The translations under genes and the position numbers were made by a program. A model generated the notes under the pieces. That model made no database searches. It was not told the DNA's origin and was given only the letters and a program-made list of their open reading frames with translations. Below are positions 1 to 12,863 of a stretch of 64,000 nucleotides of DNA, in pieces. How positions within the stretch are numbered: position 1 is the stretch's first letter; every line of letters starts with the position of its first letter. Origin of the DNA: Membranipora membranacea (taxonomy: Eukaryota > Bryozoa > Gymnolaemata > Cheilostomatida > Membraniporidae); contig OU612075.1 of NCBI GenBank assembly GCA_914767715.1, positions 17,238,001 through 17,302,000 on the forward strand, in the 5' to 3' direction.

Positions 1-251
1 GAAAACAATGATGAAGATGTAACATGACAACTCAATCATGTAGTACAAATTTGGGAATCAGAGCTAGGCGCCATATCACGTTGCATGCTCTACCAAACAC
101 AATTGATGCATATTGATTTAAGATTGTTTTAGTTACTGCAATTACCCTTCTGGACTCAAAGATGTGAACGTCAGTCTCAAAATTTTTCTCACTTAGACAT
201 CGATGATAATGATGTTTGACATGAAGCAACTTAATATAAATGGTTTTGTAC

Positions 252-3200
252 CTGGTCTTGTAGTTGACTTTTAATTCTGTTAATCTCATTGTTATATCTC
301 TCCCTCATCGACCCTGCAAACAATGAATAATAATATAATAAATATCTTATTACCGAAAATTCAGATAAAGCTTGTCCGCAGCAGATTATTATGATGTCAA
401 TCATTGATTTGGCCAGTGTTTCATACTCATACTCATACCAACAAAGCAAAAACAAAATACAATCTTCACATAAGTTAGGCGACAAAGATGTATGTACTAT
501 GCTGCAAAGGAAATTTAGTATTTAGTTAAGAATTTAAAGGGATTTCTATTTTATGTGCAAAAACCATTTGACTTAATTGACAGTGCTGAGCCCAACAGAA
601 GATAAATTAGCAAAAAGTCTTCTGTCTTGGACATTGAGAAGAATTCTTATTTGCTGGATCAAATATTTGCATTTCAAAATTTAGTTCTCCGGTTTCTTGA
701 AGGAACTACACAAGTTACGAGTATGATCAATGTATGAGAAGTACCGAGCTGTCTGTTCTGTTCAGATACGACCTCAGCTAGCTGTCTCTGATGTGCCTGC
801 TGTAATCCTATCTCATTATCAGCCATTCTCTTAAGTCCGTCATCCTTTGCCTGTGACACCTGAGTAAAATAAATATATCATAATAGATATTTTTGATCTG
901 TCACTGCATGAAAAACATTCCTAAAGATGATTGTAGATTGACAATAAAAGTATATATATATACACAATGAGTGGTGAACAAGGGGCAGTCTCTGGTGAAA
1001 CGTAAAGGCTCATTCTACCTAACGATGGTAGTATGACGTATTACAATCTTAAAGAAAATCATACTTGCTTTCTAATTTATTCTCCATATTTTAATGGGTA
1101 GAGCATATATACTAGCAAATTCTCTAACAACTTTGAAAGCAAGTGATAACAATACAATGTGTTATAATGCGATGCAATTCAGCCAGCCAGCCAAGTTAAC
1201 ACATCTTGACAAGCGAATGATATAATAAAGATTTACCCTGAGTTCTAGCTCTATTCTAAGTTTGCTCTCCAGCTGTCTCACAGAGTTCTGATGTTTGGCA
1301 TCAGTCAGCTCCAGTAAGGATTGTAGTCTCTCCACCTCCTTACTCTTACTGCTCACTAGGTGGCGCTGACTTTCTGCTTCCTGCTCAAACTTTCTAGCCT
1401 TAGCGTCTAACTCCTCTATCTTGTCAGCCTGAGCTTTTGTTCTAGCCTAATATGCAAATTCCAAATTGTTATCATTGTCAACTCAAGCAGCATGTCGTTG
1501 TACCTTACATAGTACATCATATACCTCTCGAAATATTAATGATTTCTGAAGTCTACACATACAGTTTTAATGTTATGTTGGCCTCTCAACCATGTTGGAG
1601 CACTATATTAGGAACTCTTGACTGTTGACAAAAATTCTTCGTTTTGAAACCTAAAGGCTACTAGAAAAAAATAAATAGTTGAAAGCCCCCAGATTTTTCT
1701 TGTGAACACATGATACATATTGAATCCGTTGATTTGGTTGTCTTTTCACTGATTGGACACTGTTGCATGGAATTCACTACTCGCTCACAATAAACTTTGA
1801 TCTTGTCCTTGTTGTTCCAAAATGATGGAAAGGTATACTCGACAGTTGTAAGCAGAACACCTATTTACATAGTGTCGATAGCCACCTAATTGAACAGCAT
1901 ACAGTGACTTCCTATTTCAGACGTTATCTTTATATAAACATACCGCTTCCTGCTCAAGTACTGCAATCTGTACATTGGTAATCTCATTGATCTTCTCCAG
2001 CAGCTCCTGCTCCCTCTGCTTGAAGTTTTCTCGCTCCTGTAAAATAACAGTATCAGGTTGTTATCATGGTGGCAAACTTGTAGAATATATCATTCAAACT
2101 CTGTAGTTCCTTCAGTGAGTTATGTCATCCTTGGGTGCAAGGGGAAGAATCCAAAATGCATTGTGTTTACAATGTTATGAGCTGAAGACTGATGAAGACA
2201 TTCAAATCTTGTTCCGATTTCATAGAACATAATTATCAGAGGCGCGGATACAACCACAAACCTGTTCCAGGGTCTCTTGTATGTTATCCAGTTGTTTCTC
2301 GACATGCAGACGACCTTCCATAGCCTGAGTCCTGTCTAGGTCTAGCCTCAGAGCCTTCTCCTGTTCTCTCTCTATGATGTTTCTTAACTCTGTCATTTCT
2401 TCCTGGTACTGTGAATGCTGCAAAATATGTTCATCGAATTTATCACCAATGTGCACTTTACAATTAGCACCAAAATCATTAATATTGTCAAAAAACATGG
2501 CTGGGTTGGTGTTTATTCACCATGTTGTTTGGTAAATCTAACATGTGTGAGAACTATTGTCGAGCTGTAGTCAGTATGTGACACACTTCCTGCTCGTTAT
2601 CAATGAGTTCATTAGTAACATGACACCTGCTAATGGACACCTGCCGCTGCTGCCATTTTTATGTTATGTATTTCAGATAGGTCATGACTAGTCCAGCAAA
2701 CATCCAGCAGGATTTACACAGCTCTGCTTCTCCTGATTACACCGTTAACTTATTTTATATCAATTATATACTTTGTAATACCATCTTATTTTACCATTAA
2801 TATTAAATTTGTTTGCACATGGACTCATATCTCCAAGTGACTTGATTGGCAAATAAAATTGCTATATATATTATATTTATATTATATATGTTTATTGATT
2901 ACACAGATATAAATCAATACTAGATCGGGTTGATATAGTCTGGCTGAATGCAACAGAAATAATTTTGTTCGGGGATTGTGTGCGTGTGGTCTTTATAAGA
3001 CTTAAATGGATACAGGGATGTTTAGAACATAATTCAAGGACGGGTACACTTTCATTGCTACTCTGAAGCATTTTTTTTCTCAGCTGTGATGTGATGTGAT
3101 GTGAGTGCAGAGTGTCAGATATTTATTGAGCTGTGGAGTTGTATAAGTGAGTAATGCTGCTTGAATAATGGAGAAGCAAGACCTTTTTGTGCAAAACATA

Positions 3201-6200
3201 GCCTAGTGCACATTTATACTCTAAAAAAAGGTGGGGAGACTAACGTGACACCCTCGTGACTGTATTATTACAGTTTTTAACAACTGGACCTGTCAGAAGA
3301 TCACAGAATTCTCAGCATCGATCATGTTTTGTTTTTAAACTCTCCTCATATGTATATGTAGTCGTTGCTGAAACGTGCTGTTTATGAAATAAATTCAAAG
3401 AATTTAGAATTAATTTAAAAATAAAACTGCAATTTACAATGAAGGTTCTTTGCCTGCCAATTCCTTGATGCCTGCAGTTATGCTTTCAATGTCAAAAAAG
3501 TCAGGACAGTGCTCACTTCTGAGCAATTATCCCAATTATCAAAACAATAATTCCGACTAATGATCTTATATGATCAATTCTTTGATATTTCAATCCCTCT
3601 CATCAGTATATAGAGCGCCTGTTATATTTCTATTAACTGTTTCCATAGTGGTGGTTCTGGCAGCGGGAGACAGTATGTACATGATATCTAATGAAGTAAC
3701 TAGTACCAGTAACTATGCAGTGGGACACTTCACTCTGAACCAGCATACAGATTGGACTTTATGTTTGTGGTATCGTCAGCCTCGGAGCTGTACACAAGAC
3801 TATCGGGAAACAGTACTCAGTATAAGCCACGATGAATCATGTCAGTAAAATTTTGTCGTCTCTCTCATTATCATTTTATTTATTTATTTTTTTATTAATC
3901 CACTTCTTTCACTGAACAAGCATGTTCATATAAGACCATGTGGTACATCAAGAAGTATACCCATCATTCCCAACATACGGGTTCTAGTTGCGACATGCCA
4001 ACCACAAAAAGAGGACTGTCTATTGTGCAAAATTACCAATATTGAAGATGACGAGGGGAAATAAGCGTCACCAACAGATGAAATTTCAAAGAGGTGTCAC
4101 CAGATCAATTTGATTATGGGTCAGCAGCAAGAAAATCAACCTATCACCAACAGCTCTCTGTGACTGCAACCGACGCCCTTTTGCTATGTTCAGCATCCTT
4201 ATTGCAGATTATACTGTGTTTGTTATACTCCGGATCAGATGGAATTATCTATTTATTATTAATTTGTTATTCATTATTTAGCAAATAACTTCTTCATACT
4301 TGAGCTTAACCAAGGCAGAGAGCAGCCACAGATGGATGTTCAATTCATGAGCAGCTCGTATACAAGATTTATTGACTATCCGGCATATCAGAGAAACGCC
4401 TGGTACTATTACTGCTTTACAGTCAGCAGTGTGGACTCCACAACTACTGTGAGCATCCAGAATTATATTTAGTATGGTTTGATGTCACAAAAGGCCAGAA
4501 AGGGGCACACTGTTGAGGGTACAACATAATCCCCCAAATATTGAAACAAAGGGTGCCTACAGTTCTCTCCTTACATACATACTTAAATTTTTGGAACGTT
4601 TATACGACAGCTATTCAGACCACAGGCAATTTTTAAAGCAAATTAAAAAAATACTACACTATAGATCAGAGTGTTTTGTGTTTTATACAGCGTTTGGAAG
4701 TACTGATGGCAGACTGGGCACTGTCTGAGAATGTCTGGTACCATAGAGAGAATAAGTCTACAAGTGAATACTCCGGATCCGGTGACCGGAACTTAGCGAT
4801 TGTACTGTACCAAGAACAGGATTCACATGGGGGTAAGCATACCTATAGCTGTTATAGAATGTGCCTGAGTATACCAAATAGAATTGGTTTCGGGATTCAT
4901 CGTGCTCTGAATGCGTGGTTCTGTAGTCTTGTCATGCATCCACTTTTTTTCTATTTTGTTTGGACAAACAAGTGGCTACGTGTTATGAAAATACTTTGGT
5001 TTTACCAACTTCCTATCAATATCACTCGACTGCATTTTTCAAATCCTCATGGATATCAGTTTCCTCTTTACCAGCGATGTACAAGTCCTACCTCAACCAT
5101 TCTTTTATACAAATATAACTGTTATGGTGAGAACTGTAGGTGTGGTTACAGATGAATACAACAAGACAATACATGCTCACTGTAATGCCTGTAGGTGGTT
5201 TTGAATCTGATGCTGATGGTACCGGTGACGTCGTCTGTCTGAACATCTGGAGTTCAGTACAGTATGACCTTATCAGTAAGGCTGACTGTCAGAGTGAGGG
5301 AGACGCGTTCTCTCTAAAGCCTGGATCCATAAGAATAGAGGGAGACGTGGGGGGACGGCGTACTATTGCTCCACATAGCATATACCGTAAGCATGCACAA
5401 CATCATAAACATCTAAAAGAGGTATACACCCGAGGGTGCTGGGGGCTGGAACAATCAACCTTGAAAGCTCCCGAGTGGGACATTGACCCACAACTCCTGC
5501 GGCACCTGACAGTGAATTACCAGCACGCCAACCGATTGCGCCATCTCACCATCCCACACATACCCACCAATACCACAATATGAGCAAGTTGTTCCCGTCT
5601 CATCTCTAATCCCATGTCCTATTTTGTATCTCAGTTTATCAAACTATCCTTCAGACTACATTTTGTGCTCCATATTTATTTTCATAGGTATCATCACCAG
5701 AAAAAACAGCCTCGGAGCAACCTTTAGCCGATTGGAAGATGTTAAGCTGAACCACACACCAGACATCCTTTCCACTTCTGTGAACGAATCCACATGCCTG
5801 CGACTGTGTATGATGTATCCAGGTTGCTACAGCTTTAATTTTATGGACAACACTTGTGAAATGTTCAGTCTGAATCTTTCGATCGATGAGCAAAACTTGG
5901 TGAGGTTTGATGACTCACAGCATTACTCCATGTTGTATCCTCACTTTTAGCAAACACAAAGCTATTTACATACAGTATGCAGAATCTATAGGAACCTCAA
6001 TGACCTTGACATCAAACCAAGTTGGCGGTCAAATAAATTAAAAACATGACGATTACCACTTTCTTTTCTATATATCAATGATAAGGCAAGGCAAGACAGG
6101 AGATAATTATTTTTTGAACTTAGGTATCATTACCAAGAGCTACAACTGAAAACAAGAACACCTTGAAGTCTTTTTTTGGCTTATACTACATTTACTGCTA

Positions 6201-9200
6201 GAAATTGTTCTTTCTCCTGGCTAACCATCACTTTTCATCCTTATACCGCAGTGCACAAGGTTTGTTTTATTCCTCATGGCTACCTAATCAATACAATTGT
6301 ATTTTTTCAAACTGTTTTCTAGACAGCACTGAGGTTTTTGAATGTCGATGTATCGAATTATTATCTATCTGCTGGCGGTTGAGATTCAACTTGTGTTTCA
6401 GTTATTTTTACTGATATGTTTTAAAATAAAATACAATGATGTGACAATGTGTATATCGGTATCTGTATATGTTTATTTCCTCCAGGGGGGCGTCGGGTTG
6501 GGGCAAGAGTCTTGGGTGCTCAGAATAGTATATCTGTCATGCCGTGCGCAGGGAACACTTACACTGAACCCAAAATCACTCGGATCTGATAAACATTGTT
6601 CTATCATTAATGTTTCTACTCATTGTGTGCATAAGTCCACTGCCTTGACTTGACATACCTGTTCGGACGCTTCTCGAGTGAGATCACGGCTAGCGTCTCG
6701 CTCCCTCTTCAAATCGTCGATAGCATTGGCCAAGTCTGATTCTAACCCAGCTGCATGACGACCCTGCTCCTCTAGCTGTCTCTCCAACCTGTTAAAAATT
6801 ACAAAATATGAAGTTCTTCAGTTTCTCATGAAGAGTCCTACGGTAAAGCTAGTTATCATTACTGGATCAAGTTATCAAACCCTGCATGAGCTCACGGCAA
6901 AAGTTCAGCCAACCAAACAAAACATGTGTCTCATGAGGTATGCTGTTCAGACTACTAACACAGGGTCGCTTTTAGAATAGTGTTACTCCCACAGTTCAAA
7001 TCTGCAACCTATATTTAGACTTTACTTAGTGGTAAGCGATAGTTATTTGTGCTTGAGCTACAATCCAGTTAATTGCACGATAAACACCACCGAACTTTAG
7101 CTAATATATCTTGGTATGGAGTAATTATAATGTCTCCGTCTTACCGTCTGATTGTATGGCTGAGAGATTCACTGGCCATTTTATTCTCTTGCTCATGCTT
7201 CTGCCAGCCTTTAACTACATCTTCCAAGTTCTGAAAAGGAATCTGCCATTTTATAGTGATGTACCTCAGACAAGGACCACCAGTCATTGTCTCTCCTGGC
7301 GATAAAAACTGATTGCAGGCGCACAAAGCTCTTCGGATGATTGCTTGTAAATGTTGGTATTTATACTTTTGTCAATCAAATGGATTTACAAGACATATCC
7401 AGCTCTCATTAACAGTCCTGATTACTCGGCCATGGATTGAGAGCGTGAGAACTTATTATTGGCATAGGTGGTGTTACTCTGTTTATTTGATTTGATGATT
7501 ATGGTCAGCTTATCACTGTTTGCGTGTCAGCCATTAGAAGGGATCAGGAGTTACCCTCTTAGTTTTCGAGGGGGAGTAACTTCAAACCTGCACACAAAAG
7601 AGAGCTAATTGACAAACCTGATCCAGCTTCTTCATTGTGCTGTCTTTCTGTTTGAGAGAGGAGCTGAGATGATGTAGTCTGTCTTTAGATTCGAGGAGTT
7701 GTGATTGAAGTTCGTGTTTATCGGCCTCGATTTGTTTTCTCAGACTACGCTCCCGGCTTAGCTGATCTCTCAGCAGCTGATTCTCAGCATTGATAGTAGA
7801 CTCTATTCTCATGCTCACATTCTCAGCCCTATGATCAAACCACACCATACCAAATTTATCAAGTTATTTGGTATCTCATACGTACGCGAACATTCAATGG
7901 TCTCATACATTGATTCGATCAAAATGATTTGAGTGATAAAGGACACAATAAAATCAGCAATGAGAGTTGGGCGGATATATGGATTGTAATTGAGGTGTCA
8001 GTGCTTCCGTAGTAGTTTCCATCAGACAAGCTTATATTGTAATATATCGCATTTTTCTATGATCTGCAGACCTGTTGACAGAGTCAGCAGCAGCTTGAGC
8101 GGCAGCAGGAGATGCTGCCTCGTCAGTCATCAGTTTCCTCAGTCCGACCCTGACAGACTCCAGACCTCTGATGTATGTACTCGGGGTACTCGGAGTCGTC
8201 CTCTTATCTGCTGGCTGCTGTATGGAGACATGAAAAATGAGAAATGGGAAAATTAAATTCACTCAACCTTAAAAAATAAAAAAGTATCTTGACTATAATG
8301 TACGGAAGTATATACATACAAGGGTGCTGGAACAATCAGTCAACAAAGCTCACCCAATACTTTAACCACAACTGCAACCGCACCAGTCACCTGGCAGCAA
8401 TTAGTGAACTGAATTGCTAACTGATATGTGTTGTCTCACCATCCTCAAGATATGTACGGTATAAATTAAATGCAAAACGAAAGGCATAATTTTTTGCCAA
8501 TTTTCAACGGTGCATTTCATGGAAATGATTTCCTAAACCACAGAAATCTTAAGCCTCTTCAGTGAGAATGATTACCTGATCGAGACAATATAACCTGCTA
8601 GGTGAGAGATCACGTACAGGTTCTCTAGACTTCCTGTGAGGAGTACTGGAGAGCGGACCTCTGTGTCTCGATCTTCCCTGCTCCTCTGTAAACATAATCA
8701 TAATCTACATGGTCGCTGTCTTCAGGACAAGAGCAGCATGCTAGTGTTACAAATTCTCAACTCTAGGAGTTAGTAAAGTGCAAACACAGTTTGCTGATGG
8801 CTATACTCGGCTGATTTTGGTGAGCGCTTAACAAATCGAATGATTGATTCCGTTTTTGATGGACTTGTGACAAACAATGAGGTTGAAGGTACAGATCAGC
8901 TTAGAGTATGAGTGTCACTATGGTCAGAGCATACTTTGTGAGCACCTGTTAACCTCCAGCATAGGACTTATAGACAACATACAGGGGTAATTAGTTGTAA
9001 ATGTACTGTTACCAGTAAACACTCAGTGTGAGCAGGGAGTGAACAGGATGTTAACACCTTGGGAGTGAATGTTGTCCTTATAGTGAGTCATTACAGTGCA
9101 ATCATAACACTCAACCACTCACTTTTATCAGGTGTTAGATACACATTAGTTATATCATGTACTTTGTACCACTCAGATAACTCTGATGTACCCATATCTC

Positions 9201-11947
9201 TGGGTGGTCCTGAGCTTTGTGACACCTTGTCAGGTGACACGCTTCTATGTGGTCTGACTGACACTGCAGCCATCCTGTCAGGTGACACTATCTTGCTACG
9301 TGGGTGGTACAAACCGTGGGATGTAGCCTCGATAAAATCATTCGTCGCCTATGAAACACCAATGAAACACGAATGAAACGCTTTCATACAACAGTAGGAA
9401 AAGTAAAAAGATTTTGCAAGCTTTAGTTAAAACAGCATATTAAGCCTGCAGTGTTTATCCAGCACATATTAAGCCTGCAGTGTTTATCCAGCACATATGT
9501 CTTACCGCAACTTCTTACGCATTTACCGCCGCTGATTGTCTTCAATAATCCATGTGAGCACAAATCCAGATGAGAGGTAACTACCTGTTTATTATTATGT
9601 TATTACAGCTAACCTGGCTGTATCTGACCTGGTCAATTCAACAGTTCTGTGAAAAATATTGGTGCCAAAAACTAAATTGATAGCGAGACTGAATTGTTCA
9701 GAGTGCTGCTCAAGATCTAAACTAATGAAGCACAATAACACTATTTTAGGACTTTACAAAGAGCCCAGTGAAATTACCCATTTTTGCTGAATCAACTATG
9801 CAAATTTCAAAGTATTTGTTATTGTTTAAAAAATGAAAATAACCGTCAGCATTCATACCGGTTATTTAACAAAAAAAGCAACTGTTCTATTGGTCGAGTG
9901 CATGCTCTTTATGCAATTAGTCTAGGGAGCGTTGGTAAAAACAACAAAGACAGTGATACAATCTTTTAAATTCCGGAACTAAAGGAAAGAATGAAGTAAA
10001 AAGAAAGACTTCTTAGAACTTTAGGATAAGGATCTAAAACATCCTAATCAACTAAGAAACTATGTCTCAAATCTAGTCAGCATAAACCTTTTCTAGTAGA
10101 CCAAAAGCTATTATGTGAGTCTATAAACACCTTATTGTAATTAAGGCAAGACAACTTCTTGAACCCTTAGGGCAAATCATGCAAAATCTTACTTCAGGAA
10201 AAAATTTGCCACTGATGATCTTATCGTTGCAGGGTTCATAACATCAACCTGAAATGGGCACATGCTACTTTGAACAATAGGCCTCTGAATCTGTCTTAGG
10301 TATGTAATGGATGGCGTTGTTCTAGAAATTGCAGGTTCAACTAAAGGCACATACCTACATCATCTAATCATGTACTGACCTGTGTCTTGATATGTTGTAC
10401 AGTTTTCTCTCGTCCACTTCGGCTGAGCAGAGGAGACCGACTTCTATCACCACTTGTCACAGCCGGGTTATCAAAGCTTAGCTTCTTTCTACTACTTGTT
10501 ACGGTCTGACCATAACTCCTCGGTGACCTAAATTCAGGGTTCATCGTTATAAATGGTCAGAGTAATGACAAAGACTCACTGTAGGTATTCAAATTTGTAG
10601 TTGTATTAAAGAAGGTACATGTTCCATTGCTTCTGTTCATCCAATTCATGCTGACAGATGGGACAAATTCAACGAACAGTATTTTTTAATGATGCTGAAG
10701 AAACTGCCACTGTAGCCTGAAACAAAATACGTTGAACTAATTCTGTCGTGGCAGCAAGAAAGACAACATCATATAACCTAACGGCATAAATTATTAGCTA
10801 GAGTTTAGTTGAGATAGCTTGGAGGTGACTTTATGGTCGCTAGCCAAGGAGGAAGTCGAGTAATGAGGTTCAGTAAATGTTAGCTGGTCATAAATTTTAA
10901 GCATGTGCGAAACGGCAAACTTTTCCTCATTCAAATATTTTACTCTGCAGGAATAGTTTCGAGACATACACACCTTGTTAGAGGGGATGTCGATCGCCAC
11001 CTGTTATCAGCTGCTGTGTGATATCTCAGTAGTAGAGGAGAGTTAGCTCTGGGCTGTAGGGGGCTCAGACTTCTAGTCCTCTTATTCTCTGATGAGTTAG
11101 AGCTGTTAGGTGATGCCAGGATACTCTCAGCGAACCTGATATGCTCCTGTATCACTCCTATAGCCTCGGCAGGTCTGTCATGTGAGCCACAAATAATGTG
11201 ATATTGTCACCTCAGTTCAACAACTGAATTCAGATCTAACTATTATCTTACATAACATTTAATACCACCCAACCCAGAAAACATGCAATACAAATCAGTT
11301 TGGCTGAGGACAGAATTGTATGAAGAGGAGTAAACTAATGTTTTTTTCTTTGGCCAGGCCGGTCAAGGATGCCCTTATTGTAAACACAAGCTGAGACAGG
11401 TTTTAGAACATTCACAATAGATACAGATATGTGCAATTATTGAACTCTCTATATGTAATAGCAGTGGTTAATGGTCACTGTTCTCAGACATACTTGTCAG
11501 AGCTGCTCGCTGGTGACTGAAGCTGTACCATCTGGTCACCTTCATCCTTCTTGTCTTGTGCTCTGATAGCGTCAAGCTCCGCCCTTTCATGTTCCTGTCT
11601 GAGTAGTTGTGCCCTCTCGGCATCTCTCCGGTTTATGAGTATAGTAAGCTGATGTCTCTCCTCTGACTCCTCGACGAGCCGCTCGTAACTTTTATTAGCC
11701 AGATCGAGAGCCTCTCGGGCTGAATCTGTGTAGTGTACTCTTATACGCCTGTATTTATATCAAATGTAAGTATACACTAGGTAATAAAAGTCACGGTCTG
11801 TCCGCAAATGTTATGATGGTTAAAATCAGGGGTCATATCTTATCCACATTTCAAAGCCGGGGCTGCAATAACTGCATCCAATTGCTCTCTGTTTATAGGC
11901 AGAAATATATATTTTATTTATTATATATATTATTATTATATATATTA

Positions 11948-11990
<43 letters not shown>

Positions 11991-12863
11991 ACTGACAGCT
12001 TCATTCCAAGACTACAAGGCTGGATGTGCAGGAGCCAGTCACTCAAATTAAAACTAATGTTCTGTATGTATATCTTGACTTGTAATTGGGCCTATACTAT
12101 TCCTATTTTGCACAAGAAAATATAAACCTACCTATATCATAACAAAAACTAAAGATAACTCAATAAAGTTTGTTGCACCAGGTAAGCCAGTAATGTGAGG
12201 GTCCCACTTACGTTTGCGGTGAGAGAGATCTGGATCTTGGACTGGCCGCTTTCTTGACAGTTGTATTCTCATTAGACTGGTCAAAGTATGCACCCTGAGG
12301 GGTCACTGCGAGGGCAGTAGAAGATCCCTTACCACTATCCACTTCCTGAAATAATAAGTTGTGAAATCATGAAACATGAGATAGGACAAGGATAATAATC
12401 TACTCGAACCTCTCCGCCTCTATCTTGAGGTGGCAAGTTCAAAGTTTGCACCATTACCGGTCAACATGAACTATTGTATGGCACCATATAACAAGTGAGT
12501 AATTCAATATATTCAGTAAGGCACAATCAGTGAGGAACTAAGTTAACTGATTAAATATCACATCAAGGAGTTTGAGTTTGTTAACTCCTCGATCACATCA
12601 TGTGCGTCTTCATATAATTACTAAACCATATTTGAAAAACTTCGATCAAGTTTCATACAGATTTTGCTTAGTTGTAGACAAACCTCAGACATGACTTGCT
12701 GTGGGCATGTTTGTTTAGAGAGAGAGTATATCTGTGTGTGTTCAGTGAGCTCTGAGAGGACGGCTGCTCGAGGTGATTGTAGTGGGCTTATATCGTCTAA
12801 TCTGTATATTCCTGACATGAGATCTTCTGTATTACAGGTAGATTCCTGGTCGCTATCATTCAT
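252..12863 (-). CDS. CNTROB: Centrobin (centriolar coiled-coil protein), 5' part, runs off left edge
   Basis: Sixteen coding exons read on the minus strand, every junction with GT/AG and all phases agreeing (2337 nt, 779 codons): 12684-12863, 12212-12345, 11494-11748, 10974-11174, 10380-10527, 9192-9291, 8576-8685, 8072-8217, 7618-7828, 7145-7230, 6659-6788, 2262-2417, 1944-2036, 1237-1446, 745-859, 252-313. Start ATG is at 12863, just after a splice acceptor near 12876, so a non-coding exon lies upstream. The first ~370 residues are Ser-Pro rich and low complexity; the rest is heptad coiled coil. Identification rests on matches to human centrobin as I recall it: LDQNLEDVVKGWQKHEQEN against LDKTLARVVEGWNRHEAER, and LESKLRIELELR followed by QQAHQRQLAE. 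Centrobin sits on daughter centrioles and acts in centriole duplication and elongation. The 3' end lies outside the window. Exon 9192-9291 is the least certain (poor pyrimidine tract), but its phases fit. Confidence 0.82.
3570..5950 (+). CDS. Secreted or membrane protein: pentraxin-like (LamG-fold) domain plus C-terminal PAN/apple domain, nested in a centrobin intron
   Basis: Five exons with consistent phases: 3570-3840, 4282-4448, 4691-4832, 5195-5386, 5688-5950 (344 aa, stop TAG at 5948). Residues ~17-33 are a hydrophobic signal or anchor segment. The pentraxin-like part shows DWTLCLWYR (compare the F-T-x-C-x-W strand), then YQEQDSHGG running across a junction into GGFESDADGTGDVVCLNIW, which matches the pentraxin QEQDS-GGGFD-x-N-W pattern. 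QEQDS is the calcium-binding loop of pentraxins. The usual pentraxin signature H-x-C-x-[ST]-W is not intact. The last exon encodes a PAN/apple-like module with spaced Cys (ESTCLRLCMMYPGCYSFNF, then NTCEMF). The gene lies wholly in the 4.2-kb intron between centrobin exons 6659-6788 and 2262-2417, on the opposite strand. The start is uncertain: an acceptor-like CAG near 3605 leaves room for an upstream first exon. A role in recognition or adhesion outside the cell is inferred from the domains only. Confidence 0.68.
5421..5555 (-). mobile_element. tRNA-derived SINE, copy 1
   Basis: Read on the minus strand it begins GATGGTGAGATGGCGCAATC, where TGGCGCAATCGG resembles a tRNA A-box, and later has a decayed B-box (GGGTCAATGTCCC). 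It ends in a tail CAGCACCCTCGGGTGTATA shared with the other copies. It sits in the last intron of the nested pentraxin/PAN gene. Confidence 0.65.
7547..7583. repeat. GAGTTAC-type hairpin, copy 1
   Basis: GGAGTTACCCTC at the left is mirrored by GAGGGGGAGTAACTTC at the right with a ~10-nt loop. It is in a centrobin intron and is one of four similar foldbacks in the window. Confidence 0.5.
8310..8452 (-). mobile_element. tRNA-derived SINE, copy 4 (diverged)
   Basis: Shares GATGGTGAGA at its 5' side, a TGATTGTTCCAGCACCCTTG tail region, and the terminal GTATATA with the copies at 5421, 14593 and 14943, but the A- and B-box regions are eroded. It lies in a centrobin intron. Confidence 0.5.
9437..9497. 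repeat. 29-bp tandem repeat, about two copies
   Basis: AAGCCTGCAGTGTTTATCCA recurs at 9442 and 9471. It is in a centrobin intron. Confidence 0.85.
11905..11989. repeat. AT/TA simple repeat
   Basis: A run of TA dinucleotides with interruptions, in a centrobin intron. Confidence 0.95.

Noticed and set aside
5046-5190. Open frame reading DISFLFTSDVQVLPQPFFYT in the nested gene
   Set aside because: It lies in the intron between exons 4691-4832 and 5195-5386. Joining those exons directly restores the pentraxin QEQDSHGG-GGF motif in phase, and no acceptor in frame was found for this segment.
9059-9376. 105-codon plus-strand frame
   Set aside because: Opposite strand of the centrobin exon 9192-9291, whose phases fit the gene model.
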